From assembly GCF_000685155.1 (NCBI RefSeq), contig NZ_JMIY01000001.1:306493-370492 (forward strand): a stretch of 64,000 nucleotides of DNA, read 5' to 3'. The notes below the pieces were generated by a model, which saw nothing but the letters and a program-made list of their open reading frames with translations, did not search any database and was not told where the DNA came from. The translations under genes were made by a program, and so were the position numbers. Positions 9,344-18,106 of the stretch are shown here, in pieces; position 1 is the first letter of the stretch; each line of letters opens with the position of its first letter. This DNA is from Candidatus Methanoperedens nitratireducens. Lineage in GTDB: Archaea > Halobacteriota > Methanosarcinia > Methanosarcinales > Methanoperedenaceae.

Positions 9344-9898
9344 CTATAGACCAACAATCCCTTTTTTATTCTTCTTAAGTAGCATCTCAAGATAAGACTC
9401 ACGGACTGTCGATACCCTGCTTATACCCAGTTTCTCAATCAATTTAAAAATGGTCTCAACTTCTTCTTCATAGTTCCTGGAATCATTAATGGATGCTTCA
9501 ACCTCTATAAAATCACCGAGATTTCGCACATTATCAAGGGCTATAAAATAATTCCCGAGCCTGTATATCTTTCTTTTTTTAACTATAGTCGTAACAGGAG
9601 AGAAACCCAGGGACGATAATATGTTTCCCATGTTACCGGCATCGTTTACCTCGACTTCGAATTCTTTTCTTGTTTTAGATACACTGTCCATCTTTGGACC
9701 TTTATATGTTAAAAAATATTTGCTGCCCTGGGATCTTATTCTTAATGCTTCATCTGTCACCCAGAAGTCACGAAATGGTGCATTGTAATAAGTATCCGCC
9801 TGATTCTCTATCCCGATAGGAACTGCCCCAAGCTCGATTATTGATCTCTCGATTCTCTTTGGATCTTCTACACGTGCTTTTACTTCAACTTCTATCAT
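9344..9898 (-). CDS. CYTH-domain protein (CyaB class IV adenylate cyclase / triphosphatase fold)
   Basis: The protein has 184 aa and starts with the EVEVK signature (ExExK) of the CYTH superfamily, whose members hydrolyse triphosphates or cyclise ATP in a beta tunnel. The tunnel-lining charged residues are present: RIRSQG, YKGPK, RKEFEVEV, KRKIYRLG, the ALDNV segment and EVEAS near the end. This is the archaeal CyaB-like type. Known members differ in activity (class IV cyclase, thiamine triphosphatase, inorganic triphosphatase), so the reaction is not assigned. It is divergent from alba. Confidence 0.85.
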   Translation of the reverse strand: MIEVEVKARVEDPKRIERSIIELGAVPIGIENQADTYYNAPFRDFWVTDEALRIRSQGSKYFLTYKGPKMDSVSKTRKEFEVEVNDAGNMGNILSSLGFSPVTTIVKKRKIYRLGNYFIALDNVRNLGDFIEVEASINDSRNYEEEVETIFKLIEKLGISRVSTVRESYLEMLLKKNKKGIVGL

Positions 9899-9984
9899 TT
9901 ATTATCTGTTTGTCTTACCAATATATGAAATTGTTTATTTTTACCTCCAGAAGGACTGATACATTGATTATGGCAATAATTCAG

Positions 9985-9998
9985 TTAAATATATGTAG
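9985..9998 (+). promoter_or_regulatory. TATA-like promoter element for alba
   Basis: The sequence TTAAATATATG lies about 45 bases before the alba start in the gap between two divergent genes. This is compatible with an archaeal box A and a short leader of about 20 bases. No experimental start is known. Confidence 0.4.
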
Positions 9999-10039
9999 CA
10001 TGGTTGTAATTCATCTTCTATAAGTTCAGGGATGAGGAC

Positions 10040-10309
10040 ATGACAGAAGACAATGTTGTATATATTGGAAGCAAACCTGTGATGAATTATGTTCTCGCAG
10101 TGGTTACGCAATTTAACAATGGTGCGTCAGAAGTTACTATCAAGGCAAGAGGAAGGGCAATATCAAGAGCGGTGGATGTAGCAGAAGTCACAAGGAATAG
10201 ATTCGTGGCAGAATCTAAAGTAAAGGATATAAGAATCGCTACTGAAAGGATTGCCTCAGATAAAGGGGATTCTAATATCTCTACAATGGAAATCGTGATG
10301 ATAAAATAA
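10040..10309 (+). CDS. albA: Alba family DNA/RNA-binding chromatin protein
   Basis: Alba is a small, abundant archaeal nucleic-acid-binding protein that dimerises and coats DNA, and also binds RNA. The 89-aa sequence has the family pattern: [21 protein letters not shown] at the N terminus with the conserved lysine, then [20 protein letters not shown], followed by the beta-hairpin arm and a final strand. Length is normal. It has its own upstream AT-rich promoter region and is followed by the cytochrome pair after a 130-base gap. Confidence 0.96.
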   Translation: MTEDNVVYIGSKPVMNYVLAVVTQFNNGASEVTIKARGRAISRAVDVAEVTRNRFVAESKVKDIRIATERIASDKGDSNISTMEIVMIK

Positions 10310-10439
10310 TAGGATTTTTAGAGATAGAATCACAAATTATTTAAGGCATCAAGATAAAGATTATTTATAACCCACACAGTGGAAGCGGGGTTCAATACAG
10401 GATAGGAAGAACCTAAGATAATTAATGAGGTAGTGGATA

Positions 10440-11396
10440 ATGCTATTCATCGGCATGAATTTATGCTCTTTATTGAGAAAGCGATGTGTTTTGATCTTAA
10501 TAATATCATTCTTTGTATTAATTACGATCGTTTCTGCAGACGATGATCTCCCCTGTTATCACTGTCATACTAAAGTAGTCAATGAATTCAGGAACAATAT
10601 CCATTATCATAAAGGTTTTACCTGTACCGACTGCCATGGAGGGAGCACACAATCCAATACTACCTCCATATCGATCGGTGTGATGTCAGGGGACTTCATC
10701 GGTGGGCCAACAAGAAACAATATAACAAATACCTGCTCAAACTGTCATGTCCAGGAAGCTACAGATTATAAGCAGAGCATACACTGGGAAGAGATTGAGA
10801 AAGGCCATCCAGAGGCAGCAACTTGCACAGATTGTCATGGAATACATGAGATACGTGCGATAAACGATCCGAAGTCATTATCAAACCATCAAAACAGCCC
10901 GACAACATGTGCAAAATGCCATTCTAACCCGGAAATCATGAGCGCATGGTACTATGGAATCAAGACAGATCGTTTTGATACATATAAAGAATCTTTTCAC
11001 TGGAAGGCATTGAAGAGCGGGTATGTTGTAGTTGCAACATGTGCCGATTGCCACAACAACCACGATACAAAGTCGCATACAGATCCCACTTCAAGCACAT
11101 ATCCGGATAACCTGCCACAGACATGCGGCAAGGCGAACTGCCATCCTGGAACCAAATTCGATGCCAAGATAGCTGCAGGCCTTATACATGACAAGGAATC
11201 CCTGCACACAGGCAGACTGGTATTCAATAAAACAGGTATGGATGTGCAGATGAAGTCATACTATCTGGGTCCATTCGATCTTGCTTACTGGATAGCTATA
11301 TTTTTCAAGATACTGACAGCAGGGGTCATAGGTCTCTTTGCAGGCATGGTGATTCTGGATTTTCTCTCACGACTGAGGATTTACAGGAGATGGTAG
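10440..11396 (+). CDS. Membrane-anchored multihaem c-type cytochrome (seven haem sites)
   Basis: An N-terminal signal segment (about residues 16-32) exports the protein. Six CxxCH haem motifs lie at about residues 39, 62, 99, 129, 157 and 201. A seventh unusual site, CGKANCH (CX4CH), lies at 229-235. A C-terminal transmembrane helix (about 286-308) ending in basic residues holds it in the membrane with the haem domain outside. GAGGT at 10427-10431 supports the start. The gene lies four bases before a cytochrome b gene. The pair looks like a quinone- or methanophenazine-to-cytochrome-c module as described in methanogen and ANME archaea; that role is inferred. Haem axial partners cannot be assigned. 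Confidence 0.9.
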   Translation: MLFIGMNLCSLLRKRCVLILIISFFVLITIVSADDDLPCYHCHTKVVNEFRNNIHYHKGFTCTDCHGGSTQSNTTSISIGVMSGDFIGGPTRNNITNTCSNCHVQEATDYKQSIHWEEIEKGHPEAATCTDCHGIHEIRAINDPKSLSNHQNSPTTCAKCHSNPEIMSAWYYGIKTDRFDTYKESFHWKALKSGYVVVATCADCHNNHDTKSHTDPTSSTYPDNLPQTCGKANCHPGTKFDAKIAAGLIHDKESLHTGRLVFNKTGMDVQMKSYYLGPFDLAYWIAIFFKILTAGVIGLFAGMVILDFLSRLRIYRRW

Positions 11397-11400
11397 ATAT

Positions 11401-12153
11401 ATGCAAAAACCCAGATTGCTGGAAGTCACAGAACCTGAAGGTTCAGAACTTACAGAAGGTATAGCGGGTGAAGTACTCTTTAAGCGGTTTACGTTCAATC
11501 AGCTTGTTGAGCACTGGGTAATGATCGCGACCTTCATGCTCCTGGTAGTCACCGGTATGCCTGTTAAATTCCCGGATGCCTGGTGGTCGCCTGTGATTAT
11601 CAATCTTGTAGGGGGATTTGAGATGCGAACGCATATACACCATTTTGCAGGCATCGGGATGGTTCTTCTCGGGATATACCATGTTGTCTACCATGTTTTT
11701 ATTGATAAGGAGCCACTTCTTGAGAGGAAAGTGTGGCCGACCTTAAAAGATGCAGGGGATTTCTGGCAAACGATTCTCTTTTATTTCGGGAGGGCAGAGC
11801 ATCCTAAATACGGCAGGTATAGCTGGAAAGAGAAGTTCGATTATTGGGGAGCTTTCTGGGGAATGGTTATGCTTTGCGTTACCGGGCTTATAATGCTGTA
11901 TCCTTTCGTTGCAATGAACTATATACCCTATGCATATGTTCATCTTGCGACCATTGTCCATACAGATGAGGCATTACTGGCAACATTGTTTATTTTCATA
12001 GTCCACTGGTGGAATGTACATTTCAGTCCTGAGGTGTTTCCAATGTCGAAAGCCTGGATCACAGGAAACCTGTCAGAGCAGCAGATGAAGCATGAACACC
12101 CGCTTGAGTACGAAGAAGCTATGAGGCAGATGCAAACGAGCGAAAAGCCCTAG
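11401..12153 (+). CDS. Cytochrome b561-like membrane subunit
   Basis: The protein (250 aa) has about four transmembrane helices and the histidines expected to bind b-type haems. These include VEHWVMIATF in the first helix, HIHHFAGIGM and YHVVYHVF in the second, and FIVHWWNVHF in the last. It belongs to the Ni/Fe-hydrogenase cytochrome b / formate dehydrogenase gamma family, which oxidises or reduces a membrane electron carrier. It follows the multihaem cytochrome by four bases and surely acts with it. In this type of archaeon the lipid carrier could be methanophenazine or menaquinone; the sequence does not say which. Confidence 0.88.
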   Translation: MQKPRLLEVTEPEGSELTEGIAGEVLFKRFTFNQLVEHWVMIATFMLLVVTGMPVKFPDAWWSPVIINLVGGFEMRTHIHHFAGIGMVLLGIYHVVYHVFIDKEPLLERKVWPTLKDAGDFWQTILFYFGRAEHPKYGRYSWKEKFDYWGAFWGMVMLCVTGLIMLYPFVAMNYIPYAYVHLATIVHTDEALLATLFIFIVHWWNVHFSPEVFPMSKAWITGNLSEQQMKHEHPLEYEEAMRQMQTSEKP

Positions 12154-12244
12154 GAATGCACGATACCTTAATTTTTAAAAAAAAATCTGGCACGAGAGCA
12201 GTATAGAAAATTATTAGATATCTTACCGAGTATTTTAAACGAGT

Positions 12245-13384
12245 ATGCATCACATGAAACATAATTACTGGGCAGGTAAACCGATTTCTCCCATACCCCT
12301 TGACAGAGGCATGACCATAACAGAATTAGTCGACGATGTGTTCGACGGCATGGGGTATAATGCGAGAAGACTGGCTGAGGCATGTCATTTGTTCAAGACA
12401 ATGATCGATGAGAACTCGACTGTATGCCTGACGCTTGCAGGAGCTATGACCCCTGTGGGCATGGGGGGCAGTATCATCAAAATGATAGAGAGCGGTTTTA
12501 TCGATTGGATTGTTACCACCGGCTCAAACACCTATCACGATTTGCATTTTGCATACGGGTTACCTGTGCACCAGGGGAATTACACAGCAGACGACAATGA
12601 ACTGGCTGAGCATGATGTTGTCCGGATCTATGACGTATTTATCGATATGAAGCGTACGCTTATAGCCCAGGACAGGATTATCCTGGCACTTACCCGGAAG
12701 GCTATTGAAAGAAATAAATTCCCGGAAAGATTCTCGACCGCGTACTATTATAGAACCCTTGGTGAAGGAGTGCTGGAGACCGCGAGAAATCCTGAACACT
12801 CATTCCTTGCATCTGCCTCAAAACACGATGTCCCTGTCTTTGTTCCGGCATTTGCGGACTCATCTGTCGGGATGAGCACAAGCTATCTTCCCATCATAGC
12901 CTGTGCAGGATCGAAGTCAAAGGAGCTCAATCCCGGGGATTTCGTAGACCCAAGCCCGACAATGGATGTTCTTGAGAGCGCGGCCATCGTGTACCACAGC
13001 ATGATAAATAATATTGCCCGTGGCGCACTTGAGGTGGGCGGAGGCGTACCAAAGAACTTCCTGCAGCAGACAGCACCTACGCTTTCCCAGATCCTGGGCA
13101 TAGAATGTCCGGGTGAGAACTATGTTATTCAGGTAACTGTTGACCGCCCCGATGTTGGAGGGCTCTCAGGCGCTACGATCAATGAGGGCAAATCATGGGG
13201 GAAAATCCCGAAGGCAGGTGAGGGAAATGTTATACCATATCTTGATGCCACTGTAGGGGCGCCAATAATATTCGCTTATGCCCTTGAGAACTGCAAGCCA
13301 AGGAAGCCCAAGAGGTTTGGCAGCGTACTACCTGACATAACACAGGAGCTCATTGAGGCTGCGGTAGCACAGGTTGAAAAATGA
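12245..13384 (+). CDS. dys: Deoxyhypusine synthase family protein
   Basis: Deoxyhypusine synthase transfers the aminobutyl group of spermidine to a lysine of archaeal initiation factor 5A. The 379-aa protein has the NAD-binding Rossmann-like core (TTGSNTYHD, VPVFVPAFADSSVGM) and the segment SWGKI, which in the human enzyme contains the active-site lysine. The family also includes homospermidine synthase-like members with changed substrates, and archaeal genomes often hold two paralogues. So the specific substrate is likely but not certain. The start is at the first of two close ATGs (12245 and 12254). An AT-rich stretch with TTTTAAA lies just upstream. Confidence 0.85.
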   Translation: MHHMKHNYWAGKPISPIPLDRGMTITELVDDVFDGMGYNARRLAEACHLFKTMIDENSTVCLTLAGAMTPVGMGGSIIKMIESGFIDWIVTTGSNTYHDLHFAYGLPVHQGNYTADDNELAEHDVVRIYDVFIDMKRTLIAQDRIILALTRKAIERNKFPERFSTAYYYRTLGEGVLETARNPEHSFLASASKHDVPVFVPAFADSSVGMSTSYLPIIACAGSKSKELNPGDFVDPSPTMDVLESAAIVYHSMINNIARGALEVGGGVPKNFLQQTAPTLSQILGIECPGENYVIQVTVDRPDVGGLSGATINEGKSWGKIPKAGEGNVIPYLDATVGAPIIFAYALENCKPRKPKRFGSVLPDITQELIEAAVAQVEK

Positions 13385-13412
13385 GTATGACAGGACATGA
13401 ATTCCGCAGCGG

Positions 13413-13652
13413 TCACTTCTCATCATGCGTTATCCAGTAAATGGCTTTATACTTCTCTGCAAAAGTATAGATATTCTTAGCCATCACAGCCCTGCCGTAT
13501 TCCCTGAGTTCTCCTCCCTGGTCTAATATATACGTATTCTCGCCAAGTTTGGTTATTTTAAAAATCTCACCCTTATCCTCTGTCCCTACGTGCAGGATGT
13601 CTCCTATTTTTAATTTCCTGAGATCCGGTCTTTTGGTTGTTTTTTCTACCAT
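13413..13652 (-). CDS. Small conserved-looking protein of unknown function
   Basis: The protein has 79 aa from the ATG at 13652; an upstream ATG at 13682 would add ten residues. The sequence reads as a compact beta barrel: LKIGDILHVGTEDKGEIFKI, then NTYILDQGGELREYG and a last helix. The KIGDILHVG start resembles small SH3-like barrels, but no family is recognised. It lies 13 bases before the tyrA gene start region in the same direction's downstream position, so it is probably the last gene of the aroE-tyrA operon. Confidence 0.6.
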   Translation of the reverse strand: MVEKTTKRPDLRKLKIGDILHVGTEDKGEIFKITKLGENTYILDQGGELREYGRAVMAKNIYTFAEKYKAIYWITHDEK

Positions 13653-13694
13653 CGTATCACTGCCCTGTTTGCGGGCGTTCATAAATAATAAACC

Positions 13695-14996
13695 TTACCT
13701 TATAGTACATCCAATCCCCCGCAGAAGCGTCTCAACGTTCTGCTGTATGCCTGCTGCATCACAATCCCCATATATCGTTATACGGTATGTAATGCTTATA
13801 GCGTTTTGTTTGTTATAAACATCGATTATATCAGCAGATATCACTCCATCTGACCTGCTGACCACGTCTCTTATAATCTGCGGATCAGAGCCATGCGGAA
13901 TGAAGACTGAAATGTCCCGTATCACGCTTCTCAGGGCAGTGGCTTTCCATGCCAGCAGTTCTTTCTCATCCAAAAGCCTTACATTCTCTATTAGAAGCTC
14001 TGCAGTCTTTCCCACTCGCTCTAAAATAACAGTCCTGGGAGTTACTTTTTTAATGATCCCGAAGTGAACCACACCTGAATATATATGCTTGAGCGCACGC
14101 TCGTATCCTATGGAGCGAACGAGTTCCTCATGCTCTGCTATCTTGGTGCCTATTAATTTTTCAGATCGCCGGAGTGCAGATTCTGTATCACCGAAATGAG
14201 ATGAGGCTTTCTTCATGAGGTCCACAAAACCTTCAATATCCCTATCTCTGACAATCTCTGCCATGAGATTGCACCGGTTAATATAGGCCTTATGCACCCC
14301 TGCTACTTCGGGGTTCATCTGTATCATCGCATATAGATATGGGTTCTGGGCAAGTATCCTTCCAACAAGATCCAGCATAATGTCATACATCGGGCTCATG
14401 AATCTCCTGGATTGCGCTACATCGAACTCAAGCTCACTGAAAACAGAACCAATCGAGATATAGGCAAAATGGGTAAGACCCTGGACAACAGCCATCATTT
14501 TATCATGCTGCACGGCACCCATTACCTCTATATGCGCGCCATTATCCTCGTACATACCCCTGATCAAAGGGAACCACCTGGAAGACCTTCCCTCAATCGG
14601 AGTGAAGATCACGATCTGGCCCCTTATATCAGGTATTGAAGGCCCGAACATGGGATGCGTCCCCAGGATCTCAACATCAGCAGGCGCATATTTCTTCATT
14701 GCCTCAATCGGTCCTGTTTTAATTGATGTTATATCCATGAGTAAGCTCTCTTGAGGCATTTTTGGGGCTATTTCCTCTATGGTCTTTTCTGTGATATTGA
14801 TAGGAACCGAGATCATGACGATGTCGCTTGTCGTTATCTCTCTATCAAGGTCATCTGCAAATTTAACGCCAAGCTCTTGCGCAATCTCTTTTTTCTGATT
14901 TATTCCCCAGATTATGACATCAAATCCATGTTTTTTATAAAATTTAGCAAACCAGCGGCCTGTCTCACCTGTCCCGCCGATTATCAGTATTTTCAA
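13695..14996 (-). CDS. tyrA: Prephenate dehydrogenase (TyrA), archaeal type with C-terminal extension
   Basis: TyrA oxidises and decarboxylates prephenate to 4-hydroxyphenylpyruvate in tyrosine synthesis. The N terminus has the Rossmann NAD(P)-binding motif GGTGETGRWFAKF. Other family features are ISVPINITE, GTHPMFGPS (substrate region) and the helical dimer domain with VQGLTHFAYI. Residues from about 290 onward form an archaeal extension. The last 70 residues (SVFIPHGSDPQIIRDVVSR onward) look like a small ACT-like regulatory fold, so feedback control by an amino acid is possible. It overlaps aroE by four bases. Confidence 0.93.
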   Translation of the reverse strand: MKILIIGGTGETGRWFAKFYKKHGFDVIIWGINQKKEIAQELGVKFADDLDREITTSDIVMISVPINITEKTIEEIAPKMPQESLLMDITSIKTGPIEAMKKYAPADVEILGTHPMFGPSIPDIRGQIVIFTPIEGRSSRWFPLIRGMYEDNGAHIEVMGAVQHDKMMAVVQGLTHFAYISIGSVFSELEFDVAQSRRFMSPMYDIMLDLVGRILAQNPYLYAMIQMNPEVAGVHKAYINRCNLMAEIVRDRDIEGFVDLMKKASSHFGDTESALRRSEKLIGTKIAEHEELVRSIGYERALKHIYSGVVHFGIIKKVTPRTVILERVGKTAELLIENVRLLDEKELLAWKATALRSVIRDISVFIPHGSDPQIIRDVVSRSDGVISADIIDVYNKQNAISITYRITIYGDCDAAGIQQNVETLLRGIGCTIR

Positions 14997-15808
14997 CTCA
15001 GTCTCTCCCGAACAGCTTTTTCCATCACATCAACTGGCGGTGTACAGCCAGTCCAGATTTTAAAGGCTTCTGCACCCTGATATACAAGCATCATCACGCC
15101 ATCGATAGTTCTTGCACCGGCTTTTTTTGCCTCCTGAAGCAACATGGTATTGATGGGATTATACACGATATCGAAAACAACAAGGTTCTTATGCATCATA
15201 TCCGAGGTTACTATTGTTTCGGATATTTTTGGAGACATGCCAGCAGCAGTTGAGTTTATGAGAATATCGCAATTCTGGATCTGGTTTTTCAGGTCATCAA
15301 GACCGCAGGCGGTGGATCTGCCAACCCTGCTCACTTCACCTGCAAGTGATTCTGCCCGCTCAACTGTTCTGTTGGCGATAATTACGCTGGCACCATCCTT
15401 TGCAAGCTGGAATGCAATCGCCCTGGCTGCGCCGCCTGCACCCAGGAGCAACACCTCCTTTCCTTTGATCTCAATCCCGCTTCCTGTAAGTGCCATCCTG
15501 GCCCCGACACCATCCGTATTATAGCCAGTGATCCCTTTTTTGAAATCTATGGTATTCACAGCGCCTATCTGTTTTGCAGGGTCTGCTGGATCAACTATTC
15601 CAAGTGCTTTCTCCTTTAGCGGTATCGTGAGGTTCAGTCCTCCGAATCCAAGGGCATACGCTCCGTATATCGCATTGTACAGATTATCCTTATTCACCCT
15701 GAACGCATGGTATTCGCAGTCCATACCAAGTGCTCTGAAGGCTGCATTGTGCATAACAGGTGAAAGGCTGTGGGATACAGGGTCGCCAAGAACGCCGAAT
15801 AGCTTCAT
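14993..15808 (-). CDS. aroE: Shikimate dehydrogenase
   Basis: AroE reduces 3-dehydroshikimate to shikimate with NADPH in the common aromatic pathway. The 271-aa protein has the substrate motif SHSLSPVMHNAAF at residues 12-24, the catalytic lysine segment NLTIPLKEKA, the nucleotide loop LLGAGGAARAIAF and NRT, and the closing GVMMLVYQGAEAF. Length is typical. It precedes and overlaps tyrA by four bases (ATGA), showing translational coupling in a small aromatic amino-acid operon. Confidence 0.97.
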   Translation of the reverse strand: MKLFGVLGDPVSHSLSPVMHNAAFRALGMDCEYHAFRVNKDNLYNAIYGAYALGFGGLNLTIPLKEKALGIVDPADPAKQIGAVNTIDFKKGITGYNTDGVGARMALTGSGIEIKGKEVLLLGAGGAARAIAFQLAKDGASVIIANRTVERAESLAGEVSRVGRSTACGLDDLKNQIQNCDILINSTAAGMSPKISETIVTSDMMHKNLVVFDIVYNPINTMLLQEAKKAGARTIDGVMMLVYQGAEAFKIWTGCTPPVDVMEKAVRERLS

Positions 15809-15941
15809 GCTATCTTAATTATTGGTAGTGGTTAAAAGTATTTTGATATGCCAAAGGCTGGGTCTGAAAAATAAAAAAATAAAATGAAAATCTCAAAATC
15901 AGTTAGCTATCTGGTTACTGGTTGCCTGTGCCCCTGTGATA

Positions 15942-16175
15942 TTACCTTGTAAGTGAAAGCATCTGACCTGATAATCTTTTTTCCTTCCTCTCCCTCTCGA
16001 TCCTGAGCAGGGCCTCTTTTGCGCTCTTTGAATAGTATTCCTCTTCGCATTCACAACACTTTACATAAGGTTCAGATCCCCAGTGGGCGAAGACATGGAA
16101 ATAGAAGTTATCTATATCACTGTTTCCGCATACCTCGCAGGGTATGAATTCCTGTATTATTTCCTGGATTCTCAT
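15942..16175 (-). CDS. 77-aa protein with two CxxC pairs (possible zinc ribbon)
   Basis: The protein begins MRIQEIIQEFIPCEVCGNSD and later contains YVKCCECEEEYYSKSAKEAL, giving CEVC and CCEC pairs that can bind one zinc ion. A basic helical tail follows. The start is supported by GGGGGA seven bases upstream. No family is recognised. Small proteins of this type are often nucleic-acid or protein adaptors. It stands alone between aroE and a region with decayed sequence. Confidence 0.65.
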   Translation of the reverse strand: MRIQEIIQEFIPCEVCGNSDIDNFYFHVFAHWGSEPYVKCCECEEEYYSKSAKEALLRIERERKEKRLSGQMLSLTR

Positions 16176-16543
16176 AGCTTATTCCCCCAAGTTTTTCATT
16201 GTATACCGGGCTAAATTATTCAGTTCTGGAACTCTTAATCTAACCCGACACTCTAATTATCACTTAGTCGTAATAATATAAAAAGATTGCCTTATCGTCG
16301 AGATTATCCACTAAGAGTCTATCTGAAAAATCAATCCTTGATTCCCTTGAGAAGCGGATTCCTGTGATCGAAAAGATAACCGCCCTTTAGCTTAAGATCG
16401 CAGACCTTGAGAAAAGGCTGGCAGCAGCAGAGACGTAACGTGAGCGTGAGAACTGCTAAACTCAGCATGTTTTGCAGGCCTTCTATTTAATATATCTAAC
16501 GCTTGCAGCGGCGGACGGTCAGTTTATATTGTTCGGAGGCTTT
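16176..16543. other. Intergenic region with a possible decayed coding stretch
   Basis: At 16325-16435 on the plus strand one frame reads a heptad-like helix (KSILDSLEKRIPVIEKI, then after a stop LKIADLEKRLAAAE) broken by TAG and TAA. This resembles the coiled-coil N terminus of a transposase or similar protein and is probably debris. The remaining sequence carries no recognisable gene. A ribosome binding site for the next gene is at 16535-16539. Confidence 0.4.
16325..16435 (+). pseudogene. Possible coiled-coil gene fragment, degraded
   Basis: One reading frame encodes a leucine-zipper-like segment interrupted by two stop codons. IS66-type transposases carry similar helices at their N terminus, but the fragment is too short to name. 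No inverted repeats or target duplications are seen around it. Confidence 0.25.
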
Positions 16544-17437
16544 ATGTACATCGCAATATCAGCCATGTATCAAATCTCCCTAGCCCACATCGCCCGGTGC
16601 GCGCAGCTCGCAATGCTGCTTGAAGTCTCAGCCACGCCAAAGCCCGGAAATATCGATAGAGACCACAACTACACAGATACCCGTTTTGAGCATTTTCTGG
16701 TAAGCGCGGTGGGTGTGTATCCCGTGCTTGAGAAGACCGCAGGTTCGAAATCTGGCGTTGGCTTGCTCATACGTGAAGCAGTTATCGAAAGCAGCCGCTG
16801 GCAGAACGGCGGCAACACCCACTTCGGGGCATTCATACTGCTCATCCCGCTTGTAATGGCGGCAGGAAAATGCAAGGATAAAGAAGATCTAAAAGTGCAG
16901 GCTCAGAAGGTTGTAAGAGAGACCACAGTTGAGGATGCCATAGAATTATATAGGGCGTTCTCAGAGACAAAGGTGAAAGTTAAACCTGTAGATGATCTTG
17001 ACCTTGGCGATACTGCATCCATTGATAATATACAGAAACGAGGACTGACCCTTTTTGATCTGATGGAGATATCCAGCAGCTATGATATGATCGCAGAGGA
17101 GTGGATAAACGGCTTCCAGAAGACCTTTAAGTGCGCTGCATCGATCCAGGATAAGATCAAACGATATGGTATTAATGATACTGTGGTTCTTACGTTTATG
17201 GAACTTCTATCAAGCAATAAAGATACCTTTATCCAGACAAAATTTAACAGCAAAAAAGCAGAGGAGATTTCCATGAGAGCAAAAGATATCCTGAAAAAAG
17301 GCGATATCGAGGATATAAGGGATGAGATACATTCTTTTGATGAGGAATTATTAAAAGAAGGCATCAACCCCGGTTCAACTGCAGATATAATCATTGCAGG
17401 ATTATTTGTATCACTTTTTGAGGGGATGAGATTTTGA
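16544..17437 (+). CDS. CitG/MdcB-like triphosphoribosyl-dephospho-CoA synthase family protein
   Basis: The protein belongs to the family that makes 2'-(5''-triphosphoribosyl)-3'-dephospho-CoA in bacteria. Visible features are SATPKPGNIDRDHNY, the conserved histidine/aspartate region NGGNTHFGAF, and the C-terminal NPGSTADIIIAGLFV. In archaea and H4MPT-using bacteria, members of this family occur without citrate lyase and are linked to tetrahydromethanopterin-related pathways; the precise reaction is not established here. The ATG at 16544, with GGAGG four bases before it, is chosen over an open upstream extension from 16472. It overlaps the next gene by four bases. Confidence 0.8.
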   Translation: MYIAISAMYQISLAHIARCAQLAMLLEVSATPKPGNIDRDHNYTDTRFEHFLVSAVGVYPVLEKTAGSKSGVGLLIREAVIESSRWQNGGNTHFGAFILLIPLVMAAGKCKDKEDLKVQAQKVVRETTVEDAIELYRAFSETKVKVKPVDDLDLGDTASIDNIQKRGLTLFDLMEISSSYDMIAEEWINGFQKTFKCAASIQDKIKRYGINDTVVLTFMELLSSNKDTFIQTKFNSKKAEEISMRAKDILKKGDIEDIRDEIHSFDEELLKEGINPGSTADIIIAGLFVSLFEGMRF

Positions 17438-18012
17438 TCGATATCGAGGAATTCGGGATACATGAGGGGATATCTGAGATCATTCTTACAACCCTCTCGC
17501 AGGATGGTGTGCCCAATGCTGCACCGATGGGCCTGCATAGAAGAGGGAACAGGCTTTTTGCCAGGATCTATAACTCAAAGACACTGGATAACATACTGAA
17601 CAGACCCACGGCGGCGGCGAATATCGTTGACGATCCGTTTTTATTCGTGCAGTCTTCCCTCTCAGATCTTGAGCCTGAAAGATTTGAGCTCATGGAAGGT
17701 TTTTCAGTTCTGAAGGATGCCCTGGGGTGGATCGTGTTTGATTGCAGCTATAAAAAAGGCACGAATGTAACGGTTGTTGAGCTATCACCCATAAGAGGAA
17801 AGATAAACCGCACAACTATAAAGCCAGTGTATCGGGGCTTCAATGCAGTTATAGAGGCTGCGGTTCACGCTACAAGATATGTGGTTTTAAAAGAACAGAA
17901 ATACCTCGATTACATCAGGTATTATAATACTGTTGTCCAGAAATGCGGTGGGACGCGGGAGAAGGAAGCGATGAGGTTGCTCTATGAGCTTATCGGAATC
18001 CAGGTCAAGTGA
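17434..18012 (+). CDS. DUF447 family protein, split-barrel flavin-binding fold
   Basis: The 192-aa protein starts with a TTG (17434) overlapping the stop of the CitG-like gene. Its N-terminal half (EIILTTLSQDGVPNAAPMGLHRRGNRLF) matches the split barrel of flavin reductase-like proteins. The C-terminal half is helical. The DUF447 family is common in methanogens, and family members occur near one-carbon or methanopterin genes. Overlap with the CitG-like gene suggests the two act in one pathway. The reaction is unknown. Confidence 0.82.
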   Translation: MIDIEEFGIHEGISEIILTTLSQDGVPNAAPMGLHRRGNRLFARIYNSKTLDNILNRPTAAANIVDDPFLFVQSSLSDLEPERFELMEGFSVLKDALGWIVFDCSYKKGTNVTVVELSPIRGKINRTTIKPVYRGFNAVIEAAVHATRYVVLKEQKYLDYIRYYNTVVQKCGGTREKEAMRLLYELIGIQVK

Positions 18013-18030
18013 TAGCCCTATCCATGATCT

Positions 18031-18086
18031 TTAGTCCAGCCCTTTCCAGTTCAGAAAATTAGTCCAGCCCTTTCCAGTTCAGAAAA
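18031..18086. repeat. Perfect 28-bp tandem duplication
   Basis: The unit TTAGTCCAGCCCTTTCCAG, continuing TTCAGAAAA, occurs twice head to tail (18031-18058 and 18059-18086) with no mismatch. It lies between the ends of the convergent DUF447 and secY genes. It looks like a recent slippage or duplication in non-coding DNA. Confidence 0.9.
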
Positions 18087-18106
18087 AAAGAAGAGATAAG
18101 ATTGCT

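Noticed and set aside
16472-16543. Upstream extension of the CitG-like protein
   Set aside because: The extra 24 residues have no match to the family, and a GGAGG site lies directly before the ATG at 16544.
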